From Beaufortia kweichowensis (lineage: Eukaryota; Chordata; Actinopteri; Cypriniformes; Gastromyzontidae): a DNA stretch of 64,000 nucleotides. The stretch is taken from assembly GCA_019155185.1 (NCBI GenBank), contig CM032795.1:15231795-15295794 (forward strand). The letters are read 5' to 3'. Numbering within the stretch: the first letter of the stretch is position 1; each line of letters opens with the position of its first letter. Both the position numbers and the translations under genes were made by a program. The notes under the pieces are model-generated. The model was given only the letters and a program-made list of their open reading frames with translations. It had not been told where the DNA came from and did not search any database. Shown in pieces: positions 43,203 to 56,832 of the stretch.

Positions 43203-44659
43203 TTTTTTTATTGGACTAGTATTATAAAGCACTATTTTACAGATTTCAGAAAGTCTGTAGACACCAGCTTCAGGACTTGAGGTGGTTCACTAGGTGTCAC
43301 TAGGTGTTTTTCTACATAACTGTGGGAAACTAGTAAATCATGGTGAAACTGGAAATGTTTCTGTGAAGGGAAAACGCCTTTTGTGTTCTAATACATAATG
43401 TAGCAACATGCAGAAAAAGTGTTTTGATTCAAGCCCTTTAAAAAAATGAATGAAGGTCTCAAGTTTCACTTGCATTTGCAGAATAAAGATTTTTTTTACA
43501 AAGTAAGAACATTTGTTAGACTTCTATTGAAGTGCACACCAGGTTTGCACACCATGTTTTGTTTAAAATAATGTTATAATATATTTATGTTGAAATAATG
43601 TTGAAAAACTGTTTCTGTTTATCATATGTTTTATGATCATCATTAATTATTCTAGAACACTTATTAATAATTGTGTAATTAACAATTCTAAAAAGATTCT
43701 AAAATTAAATATGTATTTCAACAGTTTCAGCCCAGTGATAAAATTAAGTTTTTAATTAAATTATAAAATATGAATCGATTGTTTATTTCTTAGACAGCTC
43801 TGTGGCCAAGGACGCACGTTACTACAAATTTTGAGCAACTTCCTGTTGCCTTATATAGAGTTGGTGCAAGAATGCGGTCATTTAGTGCAGAAGATTTCAC
43901 AATGACCTCACCTTATTACTGTACTTGTTTCACCATTAAGATAACTTGCTCCAAAGTCGTTATATGTCTTTAAAACGAAGCCGTTTACTAATGAAACTTT
44001 TCTTTCGAAAATTGTTTAGTTTATTTATTCATATATTTTAGAAAAAAATGTATTGTGTGAACATGTGAAAAATGTTTATATGAACCACTATACACAAATA
44101 CCATGTCTTTATGTACTAATCTCAAAATACGTTAACGTCTACCAACGTGATCAGAACGCTCTTTGATTGGTCACTTTTCACTGAAGGTGGGGCGTCGGTG
44201 CAGTATTTGTTTCCCTTCCTGTCATTGCACCGGCGGTACTGCGGAGAGGCGGTGGATGACGACTGGGAATTATGAGAGTTTTTCTTTCGCACCGGAATAT
44301 GTATCTAAGAACGGAGATAGAAATAACGATGCGATAGCTGACTCCTAAACACAAGGAAATAACGAAAAAATCAGTTGTTTTATTGTCATAAATCAGGAGT
44401 CCCGGGTGTGAAGTTGCGCAGGCCAGCGAATGAACGTGAAACGTCCAGCACATTGAAATAATGATTCCTTTATCAGGGTCTTTTATTTCAGACTCAGGCT
44501 GGTTTAATAATAAAATCGATGTCTGATGTTTTAAAGTTATTAATTTTTATTTCTAGCTATATTTCTAATAATGTAAATAGTTATTTATAACTTATCCGAA
44601 TTTTGCAGCTCAAATCTACCTAGAACAAGTTTGTTTGGTACCGTAGCAGATGTTGGAAG
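43203..44659. other. 3' UTR of the integrase-derived gene and abcb9 promoter/5' UTR
   Basis: An AATAAA at 43482-43487 ends the upstream gene about 280 bases after its stop. The remainder is AT-rich until about 44150. A more GC-rich stretch then contains an inverted CCAAT box (gattggtcactt, about 44165) and several CpG sites (gcaccggcggtactgcgg), which I read as the abcb9 promoter and a non-coding first exon. No other coding exon is visible. Confidence 0.45.
43482..43487 (+). terminator. AATAAA polyadenylation signal, integrase-derived gene
   Basis: Canonical hexamer in gcagaataaagat, followed by T-rich sequence, 280 bases after the stop codon. Confidence 0.55.
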
Positions 44660-47600
44660 ATGAGGGTTACAGTGGTTATCATTTCCAACCTGATTTTCAC
44701 TCTTGTGGATATTGTGGTCACCACAGTCTTGTATGTCCATGGATCAAGCCTTGATATATTTGCAGATGAAATAGAAGACTTTGATATACACTGCTCAACA
44801 CTGGACTTATGGGGAACAGTTCTCATACGGGCCAGTCTTCTTTTTGGTGCCTCTATAGGTGTGTTCTTTAACAGGAGAGACGGCCCACGAAGAGTGTCAA
44901 ACTTGGGTACTCTGGTTGCTCTAATCTGCCTTACCAATATGACTTATGCTTTGGCCAAGATGTTGATGCTTTCTGAGGAAGGGGATCTCATGTATGACCC
45001 CTGGTCCCTGAGTTTGTTCTCCTGGACTTGTTTGTCAGCAATAGGCACCATGATCTCTTGGAAGAAGATGGCTCAGGCTTCAAATGCTGCATCTGACAGG
45101 AAAGATAGCGAGGAAAGGGAAGGATTGGTAGAAAGCACAGAGACGGAGGATGAGTCCAGTGAGAAAAGCACGAAATTAAAGAATGAACATTCCCATTCAG
45201 GAGCCACAGTTAGCCGTCTTTTGTCGTACTGTAAGAAGGACTCTGGATTGCTGGCCATTGCGTTTTTTTTTCTTCTCCTGTCTGCTGTGTGTAAGTGATC
45301 TCCTCTGTGATAATAACATATATAATACATGACATGAACATTTCATAATTGAATTCACAATAAATCTATTACCTTTATCTCTCATTTGTGGTAAATTTGT
45401 GTTAAAAATGAGTCATCATTCCTAACGAAATGAAGAGTATATTATGGACCTCAGCTTTAGAAGACTGGAAGAACATTTTAAGGGTGTTAGATAATTAACA
45501 CACAATTAATTAACTACAAACTTTGTATTTTAGAAAACATCAATCATCACTCTGTTGTGAATTGAATGTGTTGAACTTGTGTGATGCTGCAAAACAAGAT
45601 TTTGTCTTATACTGTCTTTGTTTTTTGTAGTCAAACCTGAAGAAGTTAAGGTCATATTTACAGGAGAACTTGTGGATTTCAAAACCTAACGGCCCTTTTA
45701 CTGTTAGATTGCATCATTTCAGAGTTGCGCAGTACTGACGTGTGATTGCTCTAGTAGTTGATCTTGATATGTCACACTTTTACAATGGTGTATTGCATGC
45801 CATATACGTGTAACTACCCTATCAGATTGTTTAACATATTGTTCTTAATGCTCATTAATGCTTTTAATGTGTTTTACCCCACAGGTGAGGCTTTTATACC
45901 ATATTACACAGGAAAAGCAATTGATGCCACAGTTATTCATAAAAGCATGGATAGTTTTACCAAACCAATAATTACTCTCACTGCGCTGGCTTTGGTCAGG
46001 TAAGGCTTTCTGGGTTTTTCATAAGCATTAGTCTATAGATTTTACAAGTGAAGGGTTATGCCCTAATCCAGGAGTGACAAACATTTTTGCATAGTTTAGT
46101 TTCAGCCCTACTCTAACATATATGTCATTTATATGTCACAACTCAAAGACCTTGATCAGCTGTTTTTTGCAAAAACACTATATGTAACAATGTGATATAA
46201 AATGGCAGAGGCTTGATATTCAAGACATTGATGGATACATTCTGATTGCTGTTATTCTGTAGTTTGTTTTCTGATTGTTTTTTTTCTTAGTTCCATAGCA
46301 TGTGGTTTTCGTGGAGGAGTCTTTTCTTTAACATTTGCCAGGTTGAACATTCGCCTGCGAAATCTTCTCTTTAGATCACTAATGGATCAAGAGATTGGTT
46401 TCTTTGATGCTAACCATACAGGTATTAGTTTGCAACAAACACATCATGACATTACCTTAAAAACAGAAGGACTCATTTCATTTGCATCACAAAGGCAGAC
46501 ATCACAACAGGCAGAATACATAAATGATTCAGGTTATGGTTTGCTTTACAGGTGACATTACCTCTAGACTTACATCAGACACTACTCAGGTGAGCGACCT
46601 GATCTCACAGAATGTGAACCTGTTCCTGCGTAGCTTTGTGAAGGCTATAGGCATTTTTATATTTATGTTTGGGATGTCCTGGAAACTGTCTCTAGTCGTC
46701 ATCATGGGTTTCCCATACATTGCTGTCGTCTCCAAGCTTTATGGAGAGTATTACAAGGCAAGTAGATTCTCTCAAAATGGAGGCTTTAAATTCCACAACA
46801 AAATACTTGTATTGTTGTTGTTATATTTAATCACAAATGTATATTAATGCAGTATTTTGTTGATGTACTTTCACAAAAGATGTATATAATACATCTATAT
46901 AATTATTATATTAATATAATATACATAAACATTATATAATATTATTATATAATATACATAAACATATATTCTGGACGTCCAATAGAAACTAACCAAAGAA
47001 GTTCAGACAGCATTGGCTCAAGCCAACAAAGTGGCAGAGGAGACAATATCAGCCATGAGGACAGTGCGAAGTTTTGCAAATGAGGATCAAGAATGCAACT
47101 TGTACTACAACAGACTGCAGGAGGTGTTTTGTCTCAACAAGAAGCAAGCGGTTGCCTATGCCTGCTACATGTGGTCCAGCTATGTATGTGGCAGAGTTTT
47201 CATATTCTTCAGTTAAAGTTCTTTTTGCTTCCTGGATCACCATTTCTCCCTGTGTAACTCTGAAATATCATGGATATGCAGGGATTGAAGTTTTTCAGTT
47301 TAAGCAATGTTGTTTACACTACCTTTTTCCTTTCACTGCTTACTATTTACCATCTGTCCTTTAGATCTCTGAGTTGGCCTTACACACAACAATCCTTTTT
47401 TATGGAGGCCACCTGGTACTGACAAATCAGATGACTGGAGGGACTCTCATTTCTTTTATCATCTATGAGCTGGAGCTCGGAGAGGTCCTGGAGGTTTGTT
47501 GCTTTTGTTTTGTATGCATGTGTGTGTCCTAGTGTGATACCCTGAATGATGAATCTGAAGACACTGGTTCTTTCTCTGGTCTTCTATCTTGCAGAATATA

Positions 47601-49632
47601 TCATCAGTGTATACAGGTCTGATGCAGGGTGTTGGTGCTGCAGAGAAAGTATTTGAATATATTGACAGGAAACCTGAACACGTTCTTGATGGTCAGGAGG
47701 CTCCAGAGACATTCAAAGGGCATGTAGAGTTCAAAAATGTGACGTTTGCCTATCCAACACGGCCAGAGATGGATATATTAAAGGTACTTTTTTAAGATTT
47801 TGAGATGTTTCAAAATAAATTTGGACCAGCAGCATCAGACTAAGAAGTTAGGGCAGAGTTTACAAGTCACTAATTTCACTCCTTTCATCCTATAACTTGG
47901 CTTGGCACTGCTGATCTAAAACTGATATAAAGTATATTTCTACATTTTGCCACCTAATGTACCAAAGTATAAAGGGCTGATTAAAGTTATTAATGTATGC
48001 TAAAAACACAAAGTTTGATTGTTGTTAAGTAAAGAAATATCAATGAAACTTTATGAACGAATCAGTAACAAAATTCCTAGACATAGGAAGGAAACTAAAC
48101 CCACATTTTATTCCCAGAATGTGTCCTTCAGTCTTCGTCCAGGGCAAATAACTGCACTGGTAGGGCCCTCTGGTGGTGGCAAGAGCTCATGTGTGTGTTT
48201 GCTGGAGAACTTCTATGCCCCTCAGCAAGGCCAAGTGCTAGTGGATGGGAGACCTATGAACATCTACCAGCACAAGTATTATCACTCTCAGGTGTGATCA
48301 ATGATTTCATGTTGTCTGTCACATTTTGTACATATTTATATTTGGAATGTATAATTTTGTTTTTTTTTCATGTACCAGTGTTCTTTTGTTCCACTCAGCA
48401 TGTAGTTAACTCTATGACCATAGGATGGCAGTAGTTTCAATATGAATGTAATCATGTAAATGTGTCAATTGGCCAAGCTGCAATCAAATCAGATATTTAT
48501 TTTGTTATAGGTGGCATTAGTGGGTCAGGAACCTGTTCTGTTTGCCCGCACTGTTCAGATGAACATCTCATATGGTTTGCCTGAAGCACCCATGGAGGCC
48601 ATCATCAGAGCTGCTTGTAATGCCAATGCACATGACTTCATTACTGGCCTATCCAAAGGCTATGACACTGGTGAGATCATTTCTCATCATTCTCAGCATC
48701 TTGGGAGTTGTAATGTTTATTTCTGGCAAAAGTTTTTGACTGTATTCAAACTCTTATTTTCGTATTTAATATTCATTTTACACAGTAATATAATACAAAT
48801 TATATCATTACTATTTTGACATTATATGCATTGTATTATATAATTATTATAAATATTTGTTTATCCTTTTTCCAGTTAGGATTCTGCTTTTCTCTGCTTT
48901 AATCCTGTGGTCTCTGTTACAGGGGTCGGAGAGAAAGGCACACAGCTGTCAGGAGGCCAGAAGCAGAGGGTTGCTATTGCACGGGCTCTCATCAGAAACC
49001 CGCGCATTCTCATTTTGGATGAAGCCACCAGTGCACTTGATTCAGAAAGCGAATACATAGTAAGAGATGTAGCATTCAATATAACATTATACAACAACAT
49101 CTTAGGTATTAGTTGCTGCTATTTAAAAAGAACACGGATAGCATTAACGCATACAGTAGCTCCTAAATCATTGTTTTTAGTCAGGAAAACAATTCCCATT
49201 AAATAAACTTATTTTTCTATACAGATTCCACTATTTCACTATTTTCACATATGAATATTTACTTAAAGTGTACTGTTTTTTGTTTTGTTTTACATTTGTT
49301 AAACTTCAATTTGTGCCATTGCTTTGTTTCAGTTTCAGCAGGCTTTAAATAACCTAATGCGAGGGCGCACAGTTTTAGTGATAGCCCATCGGATGAGCAC
49401 AGTGGAAAGAGCCGACAACATCCTGGTGATTGACAAAGGCTCTGTGGTGGAGCAGGGTGCTCATACTGAACTCATGGCCAAAGGAGGCCTCTACTGCAAG
49501 CTGGTTCAGAGGCAGATTCTGGGGACTGAAATGGGAAAAAAGGATCTCAGCCCACTACCACCTCCAGTACCTAGTAAAGAAGGAGATAAAGGGAGTGATG
49601 AGGACTTTAGTGATGCTGAAGTGCAATACTAA
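44660..49632 (+). CDS. abcb9: ABC transporter ABCB9 (TAP-like, TAPL)
   Basis: Half-transporter that, in the family, homodimerises in the lysosomal membrane and pumps cytosolic peptides inward using ATP. Eleven coding exons: 44660-45290, 45885-45999, 46291-46421, 46552-46757, 46986-47183, 47365-47493, 47595-47783, 48118-48291, 48511-48670, 48923-49059 and 49333-49632. Phases close to 789 residues, against 766 in human. The four-helix TMD0 that targets lysosomes is residues 1 to about 140, followed by an acidic linker (about 145-180). The core membrane domain has FIPYYTGKAID, RGGVFSL, LNIRLRNLLFRSL and RLTSDTTQVSDLISQN. The nucleotide-binding domain shows Walker A GPSGGGKSS (549-557), Q-loop Q597, signature LSGGQ (653-657), Walker B ILILDE (673-678) and H-loop H709; all look functional. 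The intron after exon 4 begins GC rather than GT (AAG|GCAAGT). Human ABCB9 lies beside OGFOD2 and near VPS37B, as here. Confidence 0.94.
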
Positions 49633-49788
49633 GAGAAGGTTCACAGGAACACGAAGGCCTTAACTCTAAATGAGATTTTATAGTGTGTTTGGATATATTA
49701 CTGTGCATAGTGTGCATGTCAAAGAGTATGTTTACTACAGAGTACTTTGATACTGGGGTACTACGGTACTTTGAAAAAAGCTTTAGAC

Positions 49789-49794
49789 AATAAA
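49789..49794 (+). terminator. AATAAA polyadenylation signal, abcb9
   Basis: Canonical hexamer in gacaataaacacc, about 160 bases after the stop codon, with another at 49883-49888. Confidence 0.5.
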
Positions 49795-50266
49795 CACCTG
49801 ATATACTTGATGTACTGTACATTTGTTTGCAAATGTGACTGTCTTAGATAAATTATCCTGTTATTACCTAACAAGAAAAAGAAATAAAATAATATGAAAC
49901 AAATGTTTCCTTTTTTTCTCAGGAAATTTAGGAGATTTATTGGTGTTTGTTAAATAAAGTGTTTTCTAATGAAAGAAACCAATATGTTTGCCCTTAATTA
50001 TATAATATACAGTATATTGTGTGATTATTAACATATACCTAGTTTTTATATGCACGTTTTTCTAATTTATGTATGCGCTTTATATCACATGTATTTATTA
50101 ATTTGTATTTAATTTTTTATACATATGTATTATACATTTAGTTACATGTAGACACAAATTATATACATTATACATGTTTATGCATTTTTTATAGAACACT
50201 ACAAGAATGCAATTTTTATTTTTGTAGTTCGTGATCAGCGAAATAAAGAGACGTACGTTACGCATG

Positions 50267-50274
50267 TGACGTCA
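50267..50274. promoter_or_regulatory. perfect CRE palindrome TGACGTCA
   Basis: A full consensus CREB/ATF site lies 97 bases upstream of the vps37b start codon in a CpG-rich segment. This is the position expected of a functional promoter-proximal CRE. Confidence 0.6.
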
Positions 50275-50370
50275 CGCACCTCCTCCCGCCGTCTTCCTGC
50301 TCGGATCAGAAACTCGGAGCGACCGATCCAGACGAGAGTCCGGAGAGTGAGAGACACCGCTGTGCCAGAC

Positions 50371-53300
50371 ATGGCAGGATTCGCGAGCAACTTGAGCTCT
50401 TACTCTATCGTTCAGTTAAACGAACTCCTCGAAGACGACGAAAAGCTCAACAAAATAATCAACGACACGGAGGAGGTGAGTTTCTTTCCTTTGTAAACAG
50501 AGTAAACCGTGTTTATTTAAATATTAAATGCAGCACTTTATCCGAGGAACTGCTTCAGGGCCGTGTTTATTAACGTTCAAGTTGTTTGTTTATCCATTCT
50601 CGTGTCGTTAAAGTCCACTGAGAACCACTAAAATGTTATTATCATATGAGTTCGTTTTTGAAGTCGCTAAATGTGTATTTTGTCATTCATTAAACATTAA
50701 ACTATGTTTTACTGTATGACAAAGTGGCCTTGTCATAGACAGACCGTAAAAGTCTTCTCCTTTATTCTTTAGTAGTTTGTTTTTTTGCAGTTCATTTCTG
50801 GTGTATTCGTAACACGAGTTATTTATACAAAAACTACCACATGTAATATCTGTTTTTATTAACATTTTTCCGCGTTTAACGTTAATTAAAACATAACATG
50901 CCATGTCATGGAACAAAACATGTCATGTATTGAAAACCTTGAGTATAACAGCAATGGCGTTTTTATGTCAGCAAGAAACTTCACTGTTGATTTAATGTGA
51001 TATGTAAATTCTGGGCTAATGTGGGATGTACACACATACTGCGTAATACACTGTGCCATAACCCTGGAGGTGTCTTGTGTGATTTTCATGTCAGTTTTAG
51101 TTAGTTTAGTTTCGTTTCGTTTAGTTAAGGCAAATACATAATATGTATTCACATCTCTAAGCCAACACATATGACAATGACACTACAGTACGACTGACTG
51201 AGTAAGTTCAAAGGTTGCTTTGTTGTGTTTGCAGATCATCGATTAGATGGTGTTTGGGACAAGTGTTCACAGCTTTGTGTTGACTTAACCTCCAAATTCA
51301 TGGAGTCATGGGTGTCCTAGATTTTGCTACTGCATGTTTGATTTGGCAACTTGTTTGGCAACAAGTTTATATTAACAGTAACATATTAAGTAACATATTA
51401 AGTTTACCAATTGTAAACTTAGTCCTGAAATTGATCTCTTGCATACCTCCTTTATATAAACATCACTCACATAAGGGATGTAAAAAATATGTCTGAAAAA
51501 GTTAGTGCCTGCTTGGTATTTCACAAGTCAAATAACATCTGCTAAGCAAAACGTGGCACATGAATAAAGGGGTATATAATTAGTGCAGTCCCACACACAG
51601 GCCTGCATGTCTTTGAAAAGGCTGTTTGAGTCTTATAGAGCTGTTCTAAATCAGACTTGAAGAGCACTAGCCTTATGTAATCACTAATCAATGGAACAAA
51701 ATGATTTGTATTTCACAAGCAAAGGTTTGGTGTATTAACAGGAGAATTGGGATGGGAGGAGGCTACCAGTTATTGTGGTTGAATGTTCCTCATGGAAATC
51801 ACAGGCTGATGAGTCATTGGTGACAATAAATACCTGTTCTTTTGTGAGCTGCTTGCATGTGATTTCATTTCTGAAGGCATTTTTCATTTGTGACTTTGTG
51901 TTGAATGTATACAACAGGAATTGTTTGCCAATGACCTCACCAGCCATGGTTAATCAATTACATTTTCATTTGGGCATTAAAGCTCTTATGCTGTATTGCA
52001 TCGTGATCGACCAGTAGGAAGAGAGGCTTAAGGTGGGGTGACCTAGATATTAAAAATCAGCTGATTAAAGTTGATTAAATTTGTGCATAACTAATTTTAA
52101 GCCTCTTAACTGATTCTCAATGGTTAGTGTCTTTTGTATGCAAAGAAAAAGACAGTAGTCAGACTTGTTATTAACATCAGTTAGATTCTTTGATCTCTGC
52201 TTTATGAACAAAATAAAACAAATCCTGCTGTATCTGAACAAGTTTCTTTGTCAGTGCAGTTAATATGTCAGTGCCTCAATAGTTATCTGTTTCAAAGGCA
52301 CATAAAACCGTGTTTTGATGTATCTGAATGGTATCAGCTGGCTAAATCTGTAGTCAGATTTTCACCTGCTTTAGGTCTGAGTGCTTTGCATTCATTTAAA
52401 CTAATCCATTAAAACCTAGAAACTGATAAAATGGTTGAAATGGTTAACACCAACATACATTGCATATGTTTCTGACAGTTATGTGAGAGACCAATGTGCC
52501 GATTAAACCTTGGCTTTCACATCAAGGTATGCCCACATACCATTTTGTGTACAGTTGTCGTAAAGTGTTCCTGAAGGTACACTCATCCATGAAACAGCTA
52601 CATGATGCTGTGAGAAAGTTATGCACTTTTTAAACTGAAAATATTTTCTTGTTACACACATAAGTGTGTTTAATCCTCACAAGACCTGATGCAGTATACA
52701 AACATCTCGATTTAGATATGAATGCATATCCTTGTATTAAGAGGTAGCATCTTTGTTGTCTTTTCTCAGATTAAAGGACTACAACAGAACAAGGAGATGA
52801 CACTGGCTGGTAACCGTCTTCTGGCTGAGCAGAACCTCGAACTCCAGCCCAGACTAGACCACAAAAAAAATGACCTTACCAATCGTTACCGGTGTCTACA
52901 GGAGCAATTTGAGGCATATCAGCTGCGCAAGTCCACTCTGGGTAAGAAACTAACATGAAACAAATACATAGTTCAGCCTCTCTTGCCTTGCTGTACGGCA
53001 TAAGTCTCTCACGCTTGCATAGCTGTACTCCCAAACCCTTTGTGTTTTTCATTGTATGATGTTGTTGGGTTGCAATGTACTTAAGTGCCGACGGGACTGT
53101 TTGTGCTTAGAGAACTGAAGTGGAGAAAAGGTAAATCTATGAAACGGCCCTCTGGGCTTCAACACATGTTGGTGTTGTTGTAGCATGTGACTATATTGAC
53201 TTAGTCATCTAAGGCCTGTTTTTCTGGTTTGCGCATAATTTTCACGAAGTCTTGTACAACCAGATCTTTGTACTTCACTTTGTCTTATGAGTTTCTTCCT

Positions 53301-54910
53301 CTTGGAAGCAGAAGGCAGAACTGTGTATGGTAGCAGATCACCGTGTCACATTTAAAACAGAATCTGTGACTTTAAAGAGTACAGGGAACAGTATTTAGTG
53401 ACCTTCCACGCCCTTTTGTGCTGTGTGTACCTGTATCATAAATAAAATGCTGTCACTGATTGCCCTTTGTGACGCAGCGGTTGCCTGGAAGCCGATTCTA
53501 AATAACACAACAGTTTCATTTTCCCATCTGTACAGTCAATGTCATCTGGCTTTGCCTTATGTTTTAGTTATGTTGTAGCCTTACTGACTCCCACACTGTA
53601 TGCTGGATGCAGTATTTCTGGGCAGGAAATCCAATATTTATTTCATATTTGTGATGACTTCCAAAAGTTGTTGCAGTTGAGCAACAATATTGCCAAAGTT
53701 TCAGATTTTATCAGTGTGAGTGTGTAACTTTTAATCTATAATCCAATTCCGACTCCAGTATAAAAAACTGAATTTGATTCATTTCAGTGAATCAGTTCAG
53801 ACTGTAATTTACAGTGAATTGATTCAACTCAACTCCTTTTAAAGCTGTCACCCAGCCCTAGTGTAGCATTATACAAGTAAGGTGTTTAGTTTGTAGTCAT
53901 AAAACCTAGAATAGAATTAGCATTTTCGTGCTATTGGTTCACTCAATTTCCTGTTTTAGAATAGGGGTAATGGTTATGACCTAAAAGGTTTGTGCTTAAC
54001 ACTACACGTATAAATCATTCAAATCATGTGTATTTACCCCTCACTTGGACTTTTGTCCAGTTTGGTCGAGTTCAGACTTGAGGCTCAGCTCTATTGTTTT
54101 TAGCATAGAGGAAGTAAACAGTAAATTGTCATCTTTATACAGATGAAGGGAATATTAGCAGCTTTGATGGAATGTAGGTTACCCACTTTTAGAGGCTGAG
54201 TTGTTATTTGTCCCAGTTTACTGGCTCAAAGCAGCAGCAGAGACAGCGGCCGTAGCGCCAGAGCATCTGGACGGGGTTGACGAAAGGGCCAGTCAGCCGT
54301 TCACTTGACCCAGATAAACAAAAGCCTGGTCTTCAGGCTAAATTGTGGGGTGAGGTTCCTGTGTGTACATTAACCCACAATCACCCCCATTCCTAAAGCC
54401 GAGCCATGACAACAGAGCAGCTATGTGGGGGTGTTTTTGCGTTTTCTAGTCATCATGAAGTAACAGTGTGGCTTTGTGCCTCGAGCAGTGTCAGAAACAG
54501 GGGTTGAGGGGGAACACACACACACACAAACATGGACTCACACACATACCCACACCCACTTGCTGGATTTTCCCTCTTTGTCTCTTCTCTCACACCCTTG
54601 CACAGAGCACAAAGGAAGCGGAGATAGATATAGACAGATTGCAGTCTCATGATCTGCTGGATATTGGTGAGGGAGAACGTGGCTGTGTTTATAATGGAAC
54701 ACTAGCTCACTGTGCAATATGTATCTTATTTTGTTTTAAATAGTATGTGAAGTGGTATGCTGTATGCACACAAACATTTGAGGCAACAGCTTTTATGGTC
54801 ACTGTAATTTGAGGTCACTTTGCATATTTTGGCAAGGGCAGAACTGTACAATTTCCAGCCAGTCTATGCATGTTGAAAATGTGTATACTGTGCATAGTAT
54901 AAATACTATA

Positions 54911-55005
<95 letters not shown>

Positions 55006-56599
55006 ATTAATTATTAATATAGATATCAATATTATCAATATTATTATTAAAGTAATCAATAGTAGTAATTTAAAGGACATTCTCTCATTGCTGAAGATTG
55101 TTTAGCTGTGAATTCTCTGGTTAACATTGGCTTGTTCACAATGCAGTGGTTTATTCAGACAACACTCCTCCATTCTAAGTCTTAACCACAAACTGCTAAT
55201 GTGAAGTGTTTCTTGTCTGTTTTTGTTCACGTTTTAACCTCCAGTGGCAAATAACATATAACACTTAACACCAGATAAGACACATAGTCTTCTGTGTCTT
55301 ATGGTCACAACAACACATAATAACCCTGTTGGGTCTGCCAGGAAAATAAATGTAAATAGATGTAAATCAGTGAAGGGAGCTTGATGGGCAGGTTAAATGC
55401 AAGTTAAGGATGCAGAAGGCGTTGTATGTCTAGCAGTCAAAGTTAATTTTGAAATGTCTGAAAGCTTGTATTGATTTTGGAGCCTTTGTGGATTTTAAAA
55501 AAGATGCTACATTTGGAAATTGATTTCTTTGCATTTTTTGCTTGGTTGACTTCATGTGTATTTAGTGAGCAATGCTTGGTGCATGAAATAAACAGCTTTT
55601 TTGTGTTTGTATTATTTTAGGACAATTTGACTGTGTTTAATAACTTCTCATCTGGACAGGATTTTTGACAAAGATGTACATTTGATGTTTAATTTAAATA
55701 TGCATTCTCATACCACATATGCAGAGTATCTAATAAGACAATATTCAGTTCAGCTAGTATTGCAGAAAGACGAATTGTTTTCCACAAATTTCCCAAACTT
55801 TTATTTTGTCCATACCTCATCTCTTTTGTCCATTTGTCTACTTACAGACCACGTGTCAGGAAACACTCCCTTGGACACGCTGCTTGCACTCCTACAAGCG
55901 GAAGGGGCCAAAATCGAGGAAGAAACTGAGGTAATTTCTGTTAGGTTTTACAACAAAACCTCAAATCTTTCAACATGCTTTGAAGTTGCAATGACTCACT
56001 TTGCTACAGACAGTTAAGTGTGGGCTAACTCAACATGTGCTCAGCAACTCATTAGACAATGATTGCACTATTTCCTTTTTCTCCCCTTTTCAAACCAGAA
56101 CATGGCCGATTCCTTCCTTGATGGTGCAGCCCCCCTGGACGCATTCATAGATGAGTACCAGAGTAAGAGGAAGCTCGCGCACCTGCGGAGGGTGAAGATT
56201 GAGAAACTCCAGGAAATGGTGCTGAAGGGACCCCAGTTGGCCCAGGCTACACCTCTGCCTTCTCGCAATCAAGACCTTCTGCCAGCTGCTCTCCAGATAG
56301 AGGTCAATGGTTCCCCCATGCCGATGCCCCGTCGGGCTCCTCCTCTTCCCCCTCTGAAAGTTACCCAGTCTCCGTCTGTCCAGCAACCTGCAGCTGTCTC
56401 CTACCCATCTGTCTCCTACCCATCTGTCTCCCCGTTACCCACCACTTCTCCATACCCCCCTATTCCACCCAGGATCGGATATTCGCCATCCAGTCTCAAT
56501 CAGGGATACCCCAGCATATATATGCAGCAATACCCCCCACCTGTGCCCCAGAGACCCCCTCCACGCATGCCACTCCAGCCAGGCTTTATCATTCAGTGA
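50371..56599 (+). CDS. vps37b: ESCRT-I subunit VPS37B
   Basis: Subunit of ESCRT-I, which sorts ubiquitinated cargo into multivesicular bodies and acts in membrane scission at endosomes and midbody. Four coding exons with GT-AG borders: 50371-50475, 52770-52941, 55848-55930, 56099-56599; phases close to 286 residues against 285 in human. The N-terminus has VQLNELLEDD. The coiled-coil Mod(r) region carries NKEMTLAGNR, FEAYQLRKSTL, LLALLQAEGAKIEEETENMA, FLDG, then YQSKRKLAHLRRVKIEKLQEMVLKG. The C-terminal third is proline-rich and ends PPPRMPLQPGFIIQ, which matches VPS37B (human ends QPGFILQ) rather than VPS37A, C or D. A small in-frame duplication gives two adjacent SYPSV units. The ATG is the first in a CpG-rich 5' region. 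Introns 1 and 2 are long (2.3 and 2.9 kb). Confidence 0.95.
50476..52769 (+). other. vps37b intron 1
   Basis: A 2.3 kb intron. The first several hundred bases after the promoter are moderately CpG-containing and could include regulatory sequence. Nothing coding or repetitive stands out. Confidence 0.6.
52942..55847 (+). other. vps37b intron 2
   Basis: A 2.9 kb intron with a CTAT microsatellite. A balanced-composition segment at about 54230-54440, with CpG steps (gacagcggccgtagcgccag), might be a conserved element. No exon is seen. Confidence 0.55.
54909..55007. repeat. (TCTA)n tetranucleotide microsatellite
   Basis: About 100 bp of TATC repeat in vps37b intron 2, the same unit as the repeat at 5.8 kb. 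The repeating leucine-serine-isoleucine-tyrosine frame through it is an artefact. Confidence 0.96.
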
Positions 56600-56826
56600 G
56601 TGGGGGCATTACATTCTGTGAAGAAGAAACAATATGTACACTGGACATTTATTCAAGCCTTTCCTAGGTCCTTCAAGCTGCATGTTATATAATATTGTGC
56701 ACCAAGATGCCAACATGGAGTTTTGTCATAAGAAATTACCATGACAATTCATAGGGTCATCTACAACAGGACCTTCAATTTGCACTTTAGACTTTTTTGT
56801 ATTCGATCAGTCACGGCTGGTTGCAG

Positions 56827-56832
56827 AATAAA
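56827..56832 (+). terminator. AATAAA polyadenylation signal, vps37b
   Basis: Canonical hexamer in gcagaataaatc, about 230 bases after the stop codon. A second at 58682-58687 may serve a longer transcript. Confidence 0.45.

Larger units (their letters stand above)
49633..50370. other. abcb9 3' UTR and vps37b promoter/5' UTR
   Basis: Candidate poly(A) signals for abcb9 are AATAAA at 49789-49794 and 49883-49888. After an AT-rich stretch the sequence turns CpG-rich at about 50240, with a CRE and then CCTCCTCCCGCC, giving a short TATA-less promoter and 5' UTR for vps37b. Confidence 0.55.

Noticed and set aside
44660..49632. tap1 or tap2 as the identity of the ABC transporter
   Set aside because: The TMD0, the core signature and the OGFOD2/VPS37B neighbourhood all point to ABCB9.
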